DNA from: an uncultured Spirochaetaceae bacterium
Lineage (GTDB): Bacteria; Spirochaetota; Spirochaetia; Sphaerochaetales; Sphaerochaetaceae
DNA length: 64,000 nt
Direction: 5' to 3'
Assembly (NCBI GenBank): GCA_944389295.1
Contig: CALXLV010000019.1
Coordinates: 38,575 to 102,574 of the forward strand
Part shown: piece after piece, positions 16,753 through 25,580 of the stretch
Numbering within the stretch: the first letter of the stretch is position 1
Layout: every line of letters starts with the position of its first letter
Notes under the pieces: generated by a model
What the model saw: only the letters and a program-made list of their open reading frames with translations
Told to the model about the DNA's origin: nothing
The model's database searches: none
Position numbers and translations under genes: made by a program

Positions 16753-18477
16753 ATGTCCGTTCGCCTCTCATCTTTCATAAAGGGCTACCGCAGGGTGGCC
16801 GTGCTCGCGCCGCTCTTCAAGCTCTTTGAGGCGGTGCTCGAGCTCTGTGTGCCTCTGGCAGTCGCCTCGCTGATAGACAACGGCATCGCCCGCGGCGATA
16901 TGCATCACATCCTGATGATGGCCCTCCTGATGGTCGTTCTGGCCATACTCGGTCTCGCCGCATCGGTGACTGCCCAGTATTTCTCGGCAAGGGCCGCCGC
17001 TGGGTTCGCGGCGAAGATGAAGAGCGCGCTCTTCCGCCACATAACATCGCTTTCGGAGATAGACAGGGATATAATCGGGAGCCCCGCGCTGATAACCCGC
17101 CTTACCAATGACTCGAACCTCGTGCAGAACGGCATAAACATGTTCCTGCGACTCTTCATGCGCTCTCCGTTCATAGTATTCGGAGCTGCAGTGATGGCAT
17201 TCACAGTTGACAGCAGCCTTGCCGTTATCTTCGCCGTAGTAATTCCTGTTCTTGGATTCGTCGTTTTCCTCCTGATGAGATACACAGTGCCGATGTACAG
17301 CCGCGTGCAGGGAGCGCTGGACAAAGTGCTCTCGCGCACAAGGGAGAATCTTTCCGGAGTGAGGGTGCTGAGAGCTTTCGGCAAGGAGAGGGATGAGGAG
17401 AAGGCATACGGCGCCGATCTCGAGGCCCTGAGAGGTCTGCAGATGTCGTCAGGCAGAGTCTCCGCGCTGATGAATCCGCTTACATATGTGATCATAAACT
17501 TCGCTGTCGCTGTGCTGATAAGCTGCGGCAGGACACGCTATAACCTCGGGCTTGCGGAAGCCGGCACGATAGTGGCGCTCGTGAACTACATGAGCCAGAT
17601 TCTCGCTGAGCTCATAAAGCTGGCCAATCTGATAATAACGATAGCCCGTGCGATAGCATCAGGAAAGAGAATACAGGCTGTCTTTAATCTCGAGCCATCG
17701 ATGTCCGAAGCGCCGGATGCCGTCACAGAAGGCTCCGACAAGGAGACTGCGGTTGAGTTCCGCGATGTTTCTCTGATCTACAGGGAGGGCGGAGAGCCGT
17801 CTCTCTCCTCCATCTCGTTCTCAGTCAGGCGCGGAGAGCATATAGGCATAATCGGAGGCACAGGATCAGGAAAGACGACCCTTGTCAGCCTCATTCCCCG
17901 TTTTTACGATGTCTCTTCAGGCTCTGTCTCCGTATTCGGTACGGATGTCAGGAAGTGGAAGAGGAGCGCCCTGAGAAGCTCGATCGGATACGTCCAGCAG
18001 AAAGCTGTTCTTTTCAAGGGCAGCATCAGCGACAATATCCGCTGGGGACGTATGGATGCCAGTGATGATGAGATAAAGCGCGCGCTTGAGAGGGCGGAGG
18101 CGTACAGCTTCGTCATGGAGAAAAAGGGCGGCCTTGATTCCCCTGTAGAGGAGGGAGGAAAGAATCTCTCCGGCGGGCAGAGGCAGAGACTTTCCGTTGC
18201 CCGCGCACTTGTCCGCTGCCCAGAGATACTTATACTCGACGATTCATCCTCCGCTCTTGATTACGCCACGGAGGCGAGGCTCAGGCACAATCTCTCTGAG
18301 CTTGACGGCCTTACCGTTATAACCGTATCGCAGAGAGCGGGGTCGCTTATGACCATGGACAGGATAATAGTGCTGGACAGGGGACGCATCGCCGATATGG
18401 GCACGCATGAAGAGCTCATGGGAAGATGCGAACTCTACCGCGAGATATACAGCTCGCAGTTCGGAGGTGAGGCATGA
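16753..18477 (+). CDS. ABC exporter half-transporter, subunit A (degenerate ATP site)
   Basis: A 574-residue fused membrane/ATPase protein: six helices (about 15-310), then a nucleotide-binding domain with Walker A GGTGSGKTT (about 368), Q-loop in SIGYVQQKAV, signature NLSGGQ (about 475) and Walker B ILILDDSSSALD (about 493-504). The residue after the Walker B aspartate is Asp, not the catalytic Glu. The H-loop His is also absent: VSQRAGSL stands in place of VAHRLSTI. It therefore has one degenerate ATP site, as in heterodimeric exporters such as TM287/288 and BmrCD. It overlaps the next gene by four bases, its obvious partner. The substrate is unknown; drug or lipid export is typical. Confidence 0.92.
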   Translation: MSVRLSSFIKGYRRVAVLAPLFKLFEAVLELCVPLAVASLIDNGIARGDMHHILMMALLMVVLAILGLAASVTAQYFSARAAAGFAAKMKSALFRHITSLSEIDRDIIGSPALITRLTNDSNLVQNGINMFLRLFMRSPFIVFGAAVMAFTVDSSLAVIFAVVIPVLGFVVFLLMRYTVPMYSRVQGALDKVLSRTRENLSGVRVLRAFGKERDEEKAYGADLEALRGLQMSSGRVSALMNPLTYVIINFAVAVLISCGRTRYNLGLAEAGTIVALVNYMSQILAELIKLANLIITIARAIASGKRIQAVFNLEPSMSEAPDAVTEGSDKETAVEFRDVSLIYREGGEPSLSSISFSVRRGEHIGIIGGTGSGKTTLVSLIPRFYDVSSGSVSVFGTDVRKWKRSALRSSIGYVQQKAVLFKGSISDNIRWGRMDASDDEIKRALERAEAYSFVMEKKGGLDSPVEEGGKNLSGGQRQRLSVARALVRCPEILILDDSSSALDYATEARLRHNLSELDGLTVITVSQRAGSLMTMDRIIVLDRGRIADMGTHEELMGRCELYREIYSSQFGGEA

Positions 18478-20216
18478 AGAAGAGCCGTGTTTCCGACAGA
18501 CGCGGCACCATGAAAAGGGTGATCGCATGCATAAAGCCTTACAGAGCCGTCCTCACGCTCTCTCTTCTCTCCGCCCTGATATCTTCGGTCTCCTCGCTCA
18601 TCTTTCCGATGCTCACAGGAAAGGCAATCGATGCGATCACTGGAGGAGACGGAAGCCTCTTCATGCGCATGATGCTCTTCATGGCGGCATCCGCTCTTGT
18701 CACCGCGCTCTTCCAGTATCTTATGAATCTTGCCAACAACAGGATTGCATACGGTATATCGCGGGAGATAAGGGGGAAGGCTTTCGCTCATCTTCAGCGA
18801 CTTCCGCTCTCATATATAGACAGCCATCCCCACGGTGATATCGTCTCGAGGATTGTGAACGACACAGATCAGCTCTCTGACGGCCTCCTTCTGGGCTTCA
18901 CGCAGCTTTTCACCGGCGTCGTCACGATTCTGGGCACGCTCATCTGCATGTTCGCCGTGAACTGGGTGGTGGCGCTCGTTGTCGTCATAGTCACGCCGCT
19001 CTCGATCTTCACAGCATCATTCATAGCACGCAAGACCTTCTCCCTCTTCTATAAACAGAGCGAGGCGAGGGGAGAGCAGACTGCGTTCATAAATGAGATG
19101 ATAACGGGTGCATCCGTTGTCTCGGCGTACGGGATGGAGGAGGAGAACCAGAGGCGGTTTGATGAGATAAACTCCCGCTGGGCACATCTTTCCCTCCTCG
19201 CGACCTTCTACTCATCGCTGACGAATCCCGTCACGCGCTTTGTGAACAGCCTTGTCTACATGGGAGTAGCTCTCTCCGGAGGCATTTCGGCGCTCTGCGG
19301 GATAATGAGCGTCGGCGGGCTTGCCAGCATACTCAGCTACGCTTCCCAGTACACGAAGCCGTTCAACGAGATTTCGGGAGTTGTGACGGAGTTCCAGAAC
19401 GCTCTGGCCTCCGCTGAGAGGCTCTTCCGCTTCCTCGATGAGAAGGAGGAGAGCCCCGATGATGCGCTTCCTTCCTTCACTCTCCGCGAAGGGAAGGTCG
19501 ATGTCAGTCATGTGCGCTTCTCATACTCCCCCGATAAAGAGCTGATAAAGGATTTCTCCATCTCTGTGCGCCCGGGAATGCATGTCGCGATCGTAGGTCC
19601 GACTGGTTCCGGCAAGACCACGCTTATAAACCTCCTCATGCGCTTTTACGCCCCTGAGAGCGGCTCGATCTCGATAGACGGGCAGGCTGCCACCTCTGTA
19701 AGCCGCACATCTCTCAGAAAGAGCTTCGGCATGGTGCTTCAGGATACATGGCTCAAGACGGGGACGATAAGGGAGAACATAGCTCTGGGCAGGCCGGATG
19801 CCTCTGATGAGGAGATAAGAGCGGCTGCGGAGGAGTGCCATCTCGGTTCGTTCATATCCTCTCTTCCCGAGGGTTATGATAGCGTTGTCTCGGATGACAG
19901 CGACGGCATATCCGCCGGACAGAAACAGCTTCTCTCGATAGCCCGCGTCATGCTTACAAGTCCCGGCATGCTCATACTCGATGAGGCGACGTCATCTATA
20001 GATACCCGCACCGAGATGATAATACAGGAGGCGTTCATGCATCTTATGGAGGGCCGCACGGCGTTCATCGTCGCCCACAGGCTCTCGACGATAAGGAACG
20101 CAGACCTGATACTCGTCGTGAAGGACGGAGATGTCATAGAGAGCGGCACTCACTCGGAATTCATGGAGAAGGGCGGTTTCTACGCTTCTATGTATTCCAG
20201 CCAGTTCCGCGCCTGA
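18474..20216 (+). CDS. ABC exporter half-transporter, subunit B (canonical Walker B)
   Basis: A 580-residue partner of the preceding gene: six helices (about 22-310), Walker A GPTGSGKTT (about 375), Walker B MLILDEATSSID with the catalytic Glu, and the H-loop IVAHRLSTIRNA. Its signature motif reads GISAGQ instead of LSGGQ. In the head-to-tail dimer this deviant signature faces the subunit A Walker motifs, so both halves of one site are degenerate and the other site is canonical. The start at 18474 overlaps subunit A; ATG 18510 (MKRVIACIKPYR) is an alternative nearer the first helix. Its 3' end is three bases from the convergent era gene, with no terminator between. Confidence 0.92.
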   Translation: MKKSRVSDRRGTMKRVIACIKPYRAVLTLSLLSALISSVSSLIFPMLTGKAIDAITGGDGSLFMRMMLFMAASALVTALFQYLMNLANNRIAYGISREIRGKAFAHLQRLPLSYIDSHPHGDIVSRIVNDTDQLSDGLLLGFTQLFTGVVTILGTLICMFAVNWVVALVVVIVTPLSIFTASFIARKTFSLFYKQSEARGEQTAFINEMITGASVVSAYGMEEENQRRFDEINSRWAHLSLLATFYSSLTNPVTRFVNSLVYMGVALSGGISALCGIMSVGGLASILSYASQYTKPFNEISGVVTEFQNALASAERLFRFLDEKEESPDDALPSFTLREGKVDVSHVRFSYSPDKELIKDFSISVRPGMHVAIVGPTGSGKTTLINLLMRFYAPESGSISIDGQAATSVSRTSLRKSFGMVLQDTWLKTGTIRENIALGRPDASDEEIRAAAEECHLGSFISSLPEGYDSVVSDDSDGISAGQKQLLSIARVMLTSPGMLILDEATSSIDTRTEMIIQEAFMHLMEGRTAFIVAHRLSTIRNADLILVVKDGDVIESGTHSEFMEKGGFYASMYSSQFRA

Positions 20217-20218
20217 TC

Positions 20219-21103
20219 CTATTTCCTGAATATCCTGTCGAGGGTCCTTCCGTTCTTCCTCCATCCAGGCTGAGACTTCACCCTCAGGTCGAGGGTGAGC
20301 TTCGAACCGGGGAAGATGCGCTTTATCTCGCTGAAGGATTCCTTGCGGATGCGCCTGATGTTCTCTCCGCCTCTGCCGACGATTATTCCCTTCTGTCCCT
20401 CTCTCTCCGTGTTGATCGAGGCTCTGATCCAGACATGGCCCGCAGCCTCGTCGTACTCCATGTCCTCAATCTCGACGAATATGACGTGGGGCATCTCCTC
20501 AGAGAGAGATGAGATTGTTTTCTCCCTTATTATCTCGGAGATGCGGAATTCTAGGTCCTGATCTGTGTATGCGCTCTCATCGTAGAGAAGTTCTCCCTCA
20601 GGGGCGATGCGGAAGAGCTCTATCAGTATTTCATCCACGCCCTCGTCGTCTTTTCCCGATGCAGGAAGAACCGGAGATGAGGGGAACTCTGAGCGGAGGA
20701 ACGCGAGTCCTGCTTCCTTCTCTTCCGCGGAGAGTATGTCCGTCTTGTTCAGAACAGCGACTACGGGCACACCCGCTTTCCTTACGAGCTCCGCGATAGT
20801 CTCCTCTTCCTTGCCGGGCTTCCTCTTTCCGTCCAGAAGGTAGAGAATCATGTCAGACTCGCTGAGCGACGACACCGTGACCTCCTGCATCCTCCTGTTG
20901 ATCTCTTTGTCTGAAAGATGGAAGCCGGGAGTATCTGTGAAGATAAGCTGGCCCCTCTGATCTGTGTATATGCCTCTTATCCTGTTTCTTGTTGTCTGTG
21001 GCGTCGGTGATGTGATTGATACCTTCATCCCCGTGATTGTGTTCACAAGTGTCGATTTACCCGCAGATGGTCTGCCGATTACTGCTACGGAGCCGCATTT
21101 CAT
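20219..21103 (-). CDS. era: GTPase Era
   Basis: A 294-residue Ras-like GTPase with a C-terminal KH domain, essential for 16S rRNA maturation and 30S assembly. The motifs are GRPSAGKST (G1, about 8-16), DTPG (G3, about 56), NKTD (G4, about 119) and, in the KH domain, GIIVGRGGENIRRIR (about 240-254). I start at 21103 (MKCGSVAVIG) because a perfect TATAAT ends six bases upstream; a start at 21118 would lie inside that promoter. It is divergent from clpP with a 75-base gap holding two leaderless promoters back to back. Confidence 0.96.
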   Translation of the reverse strand: MKCGSVAVIGRPSAGKSTLVNTITGMKVSITSPTPQTTRNRIRGIYTDQRGQLIFTDTPGFHLSDKEINRRMQEVTVSSLSESDMILYLLDGKRKPGKEEETIAELVRKAGVPVVAVLNKTDILSAEEKEAGLAFLRSEFPSSPVLPASGKDDEGVDEILIELFRIAPEGELLYDESAYTDQDLEFRISEIIREKTISSLSEEMPHVIFVEIEDMEYDEAAGHVWIRASINTEREGQKGIIVGRGGENIRRIRKESFSEIKRIFPGSKLTLDLRVKSQPGWRKNGRTLDRIFRK

Positions 21104-21109
21104 GGCCCT

Positions 21110-21115
21110 ATTATA
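21110..21115 (-). promoter_or_regulatory. Leaderless -10 element of era
   Basis: TATAAT on the minus strand, then six bases to the ATG at 21103. No convincing -35 and no Shine-Dalgarno. Confidence 0.6.
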
Positions 21116-21142
21116 CATAAAACCCGCTTCTTCTCCATCTCG

Positions 21143-21171
21143 TTGAAGATACGGGATATTCTGGCTATTAT
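21143..21171 (+). promoter_or_regulatory. Leaderless promoter of clpP
   Basis: TTGAAG (21143-21148), 17 bases, TATTAT (21166-21171), seven bases, ATG 21179. This overlaps the upstream part of the era promoter region on the other strand. Confidence 0.65.
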
Positions 21172-21178
21172 CATAGTC

Positions 21179-21754
21179 ATGGAAAACGAGAACAAGGAAT
21201 ACAGACCCGATCCGTCTCTCAGCGACAGACTCCTGAGGACGAGGACGGTGATCATATCAGGGGAGATAAACAAGGACAGGGCCGATGAGTTCGCCCGTCA
21301 GATGCTGGTGCTCGACAGCGAGAGCAGCGATCCCATCTATGTCTACATCAACAGCCCTGGCGGCGATGTGGACTCAGGCTTCGCCATCTATGACATGATA
21401 AGGTACGTCACATCTCCCGTCACCGTGATCGGCATGGGACTTGTTGCATCCGCCGCGGCTCTGATCTTCCTCTCTGTTCCTGCGGAGAGAAGGGTGGGAT
21501 TCCCCGATTCGACATATCTCATCCACCAGCCTCTCTCACAGCTCAAGGGAGTCGCGATAGATGTCGCGATCTACGCGGAGAAGATAGAGGCGCTGCGTCA
21601 CAAGCTGGATCAGGTGATCGCGGATGCTACAGGCAGGAGCCGCGAAGAGGTCGAGAATGACACAGAGCGCGACTGCTGGATGAGCGCGGAGGAGGCGAAG
21701 GAGTACGGGCTTCTCTCCAGAATCGTAACATCTAAGAAGGAAGTTACGGGCTGA
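21179..21754 (+). CDS. clpP: ClpP-family serine protease
   Basis: A 191-residue ATP-dependent protease subunit. The catalytic triad is visible: Ser91 in MGLVASAAALI, His116 in YLIHQPLS and Asp165 in TERDCWMSAEEA. The SPGGDVDSG oxyanion/strand region is at 59-67. The serine loop differs from the common ASAGA form, which suggests a ClpP paralogue or a spirochaete-specific branch. It assembles as a tetradecamer with ClpX or ClpA, neither of which is nearby. I start at ATG 21179 because of the promoter geometry; twelve in-frame codons upstream include the promoter. Confidence 0.93.
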   Translation: MENENKEYRPDPSLSDRLLRTRTVIISGEINKDRADEFARQMLVLDSESSDPIYVYINSPGGDVDSGFAIYDMIRYVTSPVTVIGMGLVASAAALIFLSVPAERRVGFPDSTYLIHQPLSQLKGVAIDVAIYAEKIEALRHKLDQVIADATGRSREEVENDTERDCWMSAEEAKEYGLLSRIVTSKKEVTG

Positions 21755-21790
21755 GCTGGCGGAAAGTGACGGAGAGCGCGTATAGATGGT

Positions 21791-22750
21791 ATGCGCTTTC
21801 CTCTTCTTGCCATGCTCATCATCGCATTAACATCATGCGCCCCGTCGCCTGACGGGGGCGTTTTCACTGTCACCGCATACAACGCCTGCGCATTCTTTGA
21901 CAGCATCGACGACGGTACGGAGTACGAAGGATTCAGCCGCCGTGACGGATATGACGGGGAAAAGTATTCGGAGAGAGTGCGCTCGCTTGCTCTGCTCCTC
22001 GGCCGTCATTTCGCCTCGTCCGATGTGATAATCCTCTCAGAGATAGAGAGCGTCATAGTGCTTCACGATCTTCTGGAGAGCGGGCTTGATCAGAAGGGCT
22101 TCTCATTTTACGGCCTTGCAGCCGACGGATCATCGGCGCTCTATACCGGCTTCATCTCCAAATCCGAACCCGTTTCCGTCACAATGCACTCCTTCCCGGA
22201 GTGCCGTCCGATACTCTCGCTGACGTTCAATGCGGGAGGAGAGAGCGTTAAAGTTTTCGGCGTGCATTTCAGGAGCCGCATCGGCGGAGGGGAGAATGAG
22301 AGGTATGAGCAGGCGATGCATCTCAGGACGCTGATCGAGGCGAGTCCCGGGGTAATCTCACTCGCTGCGGGAGATTTCAACACCGATCCGCGCTTTCCGG
22401 AGAGATCGCTCTCGCTTTTTCCGGACCATTACGATCCTGAATGCGCGATTCATGTCACCGGCGATCCGTCTGAGGCGGGCTATGGGATACTTTATTCTCC
22501 TTTTCTTGACCGCGATACCGTTCTCTCCGAGAAGGGAACGTTCTGCTATCAGGGGGAGTGGATGATCTATGACAACACTCTTCTCTCCGAGGAGGCGTGG
22601 GACGGAAGGGGATGGGAGTACGGCGGCGCATCGATAGGCTCTGCTGCCGAGATGAAGGATCTTCTCGGGCGTCCGCGTCCTTATGATCCCTCTGACGGGA
22701 GCGGATACTCAGATCACTTTCCTGTCACTGTAAGCCTTGTGATGAGATAG
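21791..22750 (+). CDS. Lipoprotein with endonuclease/exonuclease/phosphatase fold
   Basis: A 319-residue protein with a short lipoprotein signal (LLAMLIIALTSC, Cys at about 16) and the EEP superfamily motifs: YNACAFFD (about 30), the metal-binding Glu in ILSEIES (about 84), VHFRSR (about 158), AAGDFNTDPRF (about 193) and the catalytic SDHFPV near the C-terminus. It should be a membrane-anchored, outward-facing nuclease or phosphodiesterase/phosphatase, perhaps for scavenging nucleic acid or phospholipid. It lies 36 bases after clpP; no ribosome site is visible before ATG 21791, and a TATAGA lies four bases upstream, so its expression signal is unclear. Confidence 0.82.
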   Translation: MRFPLLAMLIIALTSCAPSPDGGVFTVTAYNACAFFDSIDDGTEYEGFSRRDGYDGEKYSERVRSLALLLGRHFASSDVIILSEIESVIVLHDLLESGLDQKGFSFYGLAADGSSALYTGFISKSEPVSVTMHSFPECRPILSLTFNAGGESVKVFGVHFRSRIGGGENERYEQAMHLRTLIEASPGVISLAAGDFNTDPRFPERSLSLFPDHYDPECAIHVTGDPSEAGYGILYSPFLDRDTVLSEKGTFCYQGEWMIYDNTLLSEEAWDGRGWEYGGASIGSAAEMKDLLGRPRPYDPSDGSGYSDHFPVTVSLVMR

Positions 22751-23046
22751 GAAAAGAGGCTTTGCTGCTCCCGCGTTAATGCGGGAACAGCTCTGCGCAG
22801 AGGGCTTTAAGCCCGAGGGAATAAACGGTTCCGCCGGGAAAAGAAGGGGGGATCGGGACCGACGGAACCATGTTCTCCCATACCCTGTGAATGATCATCG
22901 GGTATGGAGGAAGCTGGAAATCATCATGACTTCCTCTGACTACATTTACTTTACCTGTACTTTTTCCTGAGGATAATCAGCAAAAGCGAGTTTTTGTATG
23001 CAGAAAACAGAGAAAATGATTTATCGTATAGGGGAAGGGGTCGGGA
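22751..23046 (+). other. Structured intergenic region, candidate ncRNA or 5' leader
   Basis: Nearly 300 bases without a gene but with several stable stems: 22764-22774 with 22781-22791 (one mismatch), GGGC/GCCC at 22802-22814, a 7-bp stem 22827-22833 with 22863-22869 enclosing a purine-rich G-tract (22844-22851), and an 8-bp perfect stem 22878-22885 with 22900-22907. From about 22940 to 23046 the sequence is AT-rich and ends in a ribosome site (GGGGAAGGGG) for the next gene. I do not recognise a known riboswitch, 6S, SRP, tmRNA or RNase P motif. Confidence 0.4.
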
Positions 23047-23883
23047 ATGTTCTCAGGAAGGTCATTCGTTTTTTCAGCAGTCTTTCTGCTTTTTCTTGCA
23101 TCCATACTCTCCGCATCCGCTGCGGTCGGAAGTGAGGCATATGCTGCCGCATCTGCGGAGAGCGGGGACGGAAGCTCGCTTCTCGGGATGGCACCGTATT
23201 CGGGTTCTCCTCAGCGCGAGCGGACGATAACCATTGCACTCTGGGAGGAGGGCGTGGGGCGTGAGGCCATAGAGAAAGCCGTCCATGATTACGAGAAAGA
23301 GACGGAAACCGACTTCAACGTGATATTCATTGACAGGGGAAGCTACTGGGACAGGCTTGCCGCGGATGCCGCGGGAGGGCGGCTTCCCGCTGTGATCGAG
23401 ATGGACAGGGAGCACCTCAGGCTTTTCAGGGAGAAGGGGCTCATCGTCAGGATTCCTTCATTCCCTCTTTATGACGGATATGCGCTTCCGATGGGACTGG
23501 CGTATGATTCATCTCCTTCATCCGATGCGATAGCAGCAGCTGTGCTTTCCGGCGATGCCGCGGCTCTTGCGGAGATGTTCGCAGGAGATGCCGGCGTATC
23601 AGGAGAGAATCTTCCCTACGCTCTTTTCTCCGCAACTGATGTGCGTCCTGCGGTCTCGGCCTTTGCTGAGGCGCTCGTCTCTTCTCCGGAGGTGGTGTCG
23701 TGTTTCGGAGAGGCACCAGAGATGGAGGATGAGACTCTTCCGCCTGCCGGAAGCGCTGTGATGATGGAACTTTTCTCGCGGATGCGTGAGAGTGTGGAGA
23801 GCGGTGAGGTCACGCCGGAGGAGGCTGCGGCAGTGTTTGCCGGAAAGGCCGGCGCTGTGCTCTCCGGGGCGGAGATGAGGTGA
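23047..23883 (+). CDS. Short solute-binding-protein-like secreted protein
   Basis: A 278-residue protein with an N-terminal signal (SFVFSAVFLLFLASILSASA). Its central part (about 57-160) resembles an ABC sugar-binding protein: ITIALWEEGVGREAIEKAV, a DFNVIFIDRGSYWDRLAADA block and an IEMDREHLRLFREKGLI block. After that it is Ala-rich and much shorter than the usual 400-450 residues. It overlaps the histidine kinase gene (ATGAGGTGATG) and has no transporter permease beside it. I infer that it is a periplasmic ligand-sensing partner of the kinase rather than a transport protein. A mild alternative is a decayed binding protein. Confidence 0.6.
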   Translation: MFSGRSFVFSAVFLLFLASILSASAAVGSEAYAAASAESGDGSSLLGMAPYSGSPQRERTITIALWEEGVGREAIEKAVHDYEKETETDFNVIFIDRGSYWDRLAADAAGGRLPAVIEMDREHLRLFREKGLIVRIPSFPLYDGYALPMGLAYDSSPSSDAIAAAVLSGDAAALAEMFAGDAGVSGENLPYALFSATDVRPAVSAFAEALVSSPEVVSCFGEAPEMEDETLPPAGSAVMMELFSRMRESVESGEVTPEEAAAVFAGKAGAVLSGAEMR

Positions 23884-25580
23884 TGTTCCGCTTCCCGATG
23901 ACGCTCGGACGCAGGCTGACGCTGGTTCTTGTTTCATTCTTCATCCTGATGCTTGTCGTGGTTGCAGGGCTTGTTGTCTATCTCAGAGGCGACTATCTCA
24001 GGAGCATCTACAGCCTCGGCAACGCCAATGCCGGGAACATAATGACGCGTGCCGATTCGGTATTCGACGATGCGATGCTGCTCGGTGATCTCTTCGTGGC
24101 CGATGAGTTCTTCCAGTCGAGGCTCTCGGAAATGAAGGACAACCCCGGGACCTCAGATTCGGCGACTAGAAATGAGATCGTTTCGAGGCTGAGCACGATG
24201 CAGGATACATCGATCTACATAACGGATGTGGCTCTGATGACAGACGGCGGGATTCTCCACTACGGTGAGGGCGTCGGACTTTCATCGGAAGCTCTCGCGC
24301 GTGCTGCGGAGATGGCGCTTGATGCCGGAGGCGGCATCGTCTGGGTCGGCAGCGACGGAGGCTCTGTCTACCTTGTCAGGGAGATAAGAAGGGTGGAGAA
24401 TCTCTCCCTCGACAGCCTTGCCGTGCTCTTCATACGCATTGATACGGCTCTTCTGATGGCTGACATACGCAGCGACATGTCGGATGCCGGAATAAGCCTG
24501 ATACTCTTCTCGGGCGATCATCTTCTCTATTCAGATTACCCTCACTCTCAGGCTTTCCCCGATGACAGCGACAGGACGGCGGATGTCGGCGGCACTCCGT
24601 GCTTCATCTTCCGCGGAACTCTTGCTGAGAGCGGTTTCCATTTCCTCGACTTCGTGCCTGTCGAGTCCACCGGCTACGGTATAGACAAAGCGGTGGCGGG
24701 AGCGTTCTTCATCTTCCTCCTGATACTCCTCATATTCCTAATTATCCTGCACTTCATGGTGCGGAGGATAATTGCGAGGATCGAGAGGCTCAGAGGCAAG
24801 ATGGACACCTTTGAGAAAGGCAATTACATAGCACCGTCTCCTGTTTCAGGAGGCGATGAGATATCATCGCTTGACCGTCATTTCGATATGATGGCATCAG
24901 GCTACAAGAAGGTTGTTGAGGACAACTACATAAAGCAGATAATGCTCAAGGACAGCTCAATAAGGATGCTGACCCAGCAGATAAACCCACATTTCCTCTA
25001 CAATGTCCTCGACTCGGTCTACTGGCTTGCCGAGAGCCGCGGGGATGAGGATATCGCCCAGATGAGCTATGATCTGGCGGCGCTCTTCCGCATGGCTGTC
25101 TCAGAGGAGGATATGATTCCCCTTTCACGCGAGCTTGAGCTTGCAGACAGCTACATGCGCATACAGAGCTGCCGCTATCCGGGAAGGATAGACTATTCGG
25201 TATCTGTCCCCGATGCCCTGATGGATGTCATGGTGCCGAAGTTCTCGATACAGCCTCTTGCCGAGAACGCTGTCATACACTCTCTCGAGGTTTCGGGGGG
25301 AGCTGTATCCGTATATGTGTCTGCTTCTTCTCTTGAAAGGGAGGGGAAGGTCTCTGTCACTGTATCCAATACCGGTTCGTCTTTTCCCGACGGACTTCTT
25401 GAGAAGCTCCACTCTGGAGAGATTGTGTCGTCAGGTACGAGGATAGGGCTTCTGAACATAGACGAGAGGCTGAGGCTTCTCTTCGGCGACGGTTATGGGC
25501 TATCCTTCACAAATGAAGGGGGAATGGCGAGTGTGTCTTTCTCCGTACCCGGGGAGGTCGGATGCTCAGAGCGGTCATAG
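23883..25580 (+). CDS. Sensor histidine kinase, YesM type
   Basis: A 565-residue membrane kinase. A first helix (about 15-35), an extracytoplasmic sensor domain (about 36-275, Cache-like), a second helix (GAFFIFLLILLIFLIILHFM, about 278-300), a HAMP linker, the HisKA_7TM-type LytS/YesM phosphoacceptor block (QQINPHFLYNVLDS, His at about 369) and a C-terminal ATPase domain (PLAENAVIHSLE as N-box, GTRIGLLNIDERL as G-box). It phosphorylates the AraC-type regulator encoded next, whose start lies inside this gene. The preferred start is ATG 23883; GTG 23880 is equally placed for the ribosome. Confidence 0.9.
   Translation: MFRFPMTLGRRLTLVLVSFFILMLVVVAGLVVYLRGDYLRSIYSLGNANAGNIMTRADSVFDDAMLLGDLFVADEFFQSRLSEMKDNPGTSDSATRNEIVSRLSTMQDTSIYITDVALMTDGGILHYGEGVGLSSEALARAAEMALDAGGGIVWVGSDGGSVYLVREIRRVENLSLDSLAVLFIRIDTALLMADIRSDMSDAGISLILFSGDHLLYSDYPHSQAFPDDSDRTADVGGTPCFIFRGTLAESGFHFLDFVPVESTGYGIDKAVAGAFFIFLLILLIFLIILHFMVRRIIARIERLRGKMDTFEKGNYIAPSPVSGGDEISSLDRHFDMMASGYKKVVEDNYIKQIMLKDSSIRMLTQQINPHFLYNVLDSVYWLAESRGDEDIAQMSYDLAALFRMAVSEEDMIPLSRELELADSYMRIQSCRYPGRIDYSVSVPDALMDVMVPKFSIQPLAENAVIHSLEVSGGAVSVYVSASSLEREGKVSVTVSNTGSSFPDGLLEKLHSGEIVSSGTRIGLLNIDERLRLLFGDGYGLSFTNEGGMASVSFSVPGEVGCSERS

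Noticed and set aside
22779..22970. Possible 63-residue gene in the structured intergenic region
   Set aside because: No ribosome site, no domain, and it runs through the strong stems; structure explains the sequence better.
22751..22970. tmRNA, 6S, SRP, RNase P RNA or a known riboswitch
   Set aside because: None of their conserved blocks (for example GAGGAAAGTCC, GGTTCGATTCC, tetraloop arm of SRP RNA) is present.
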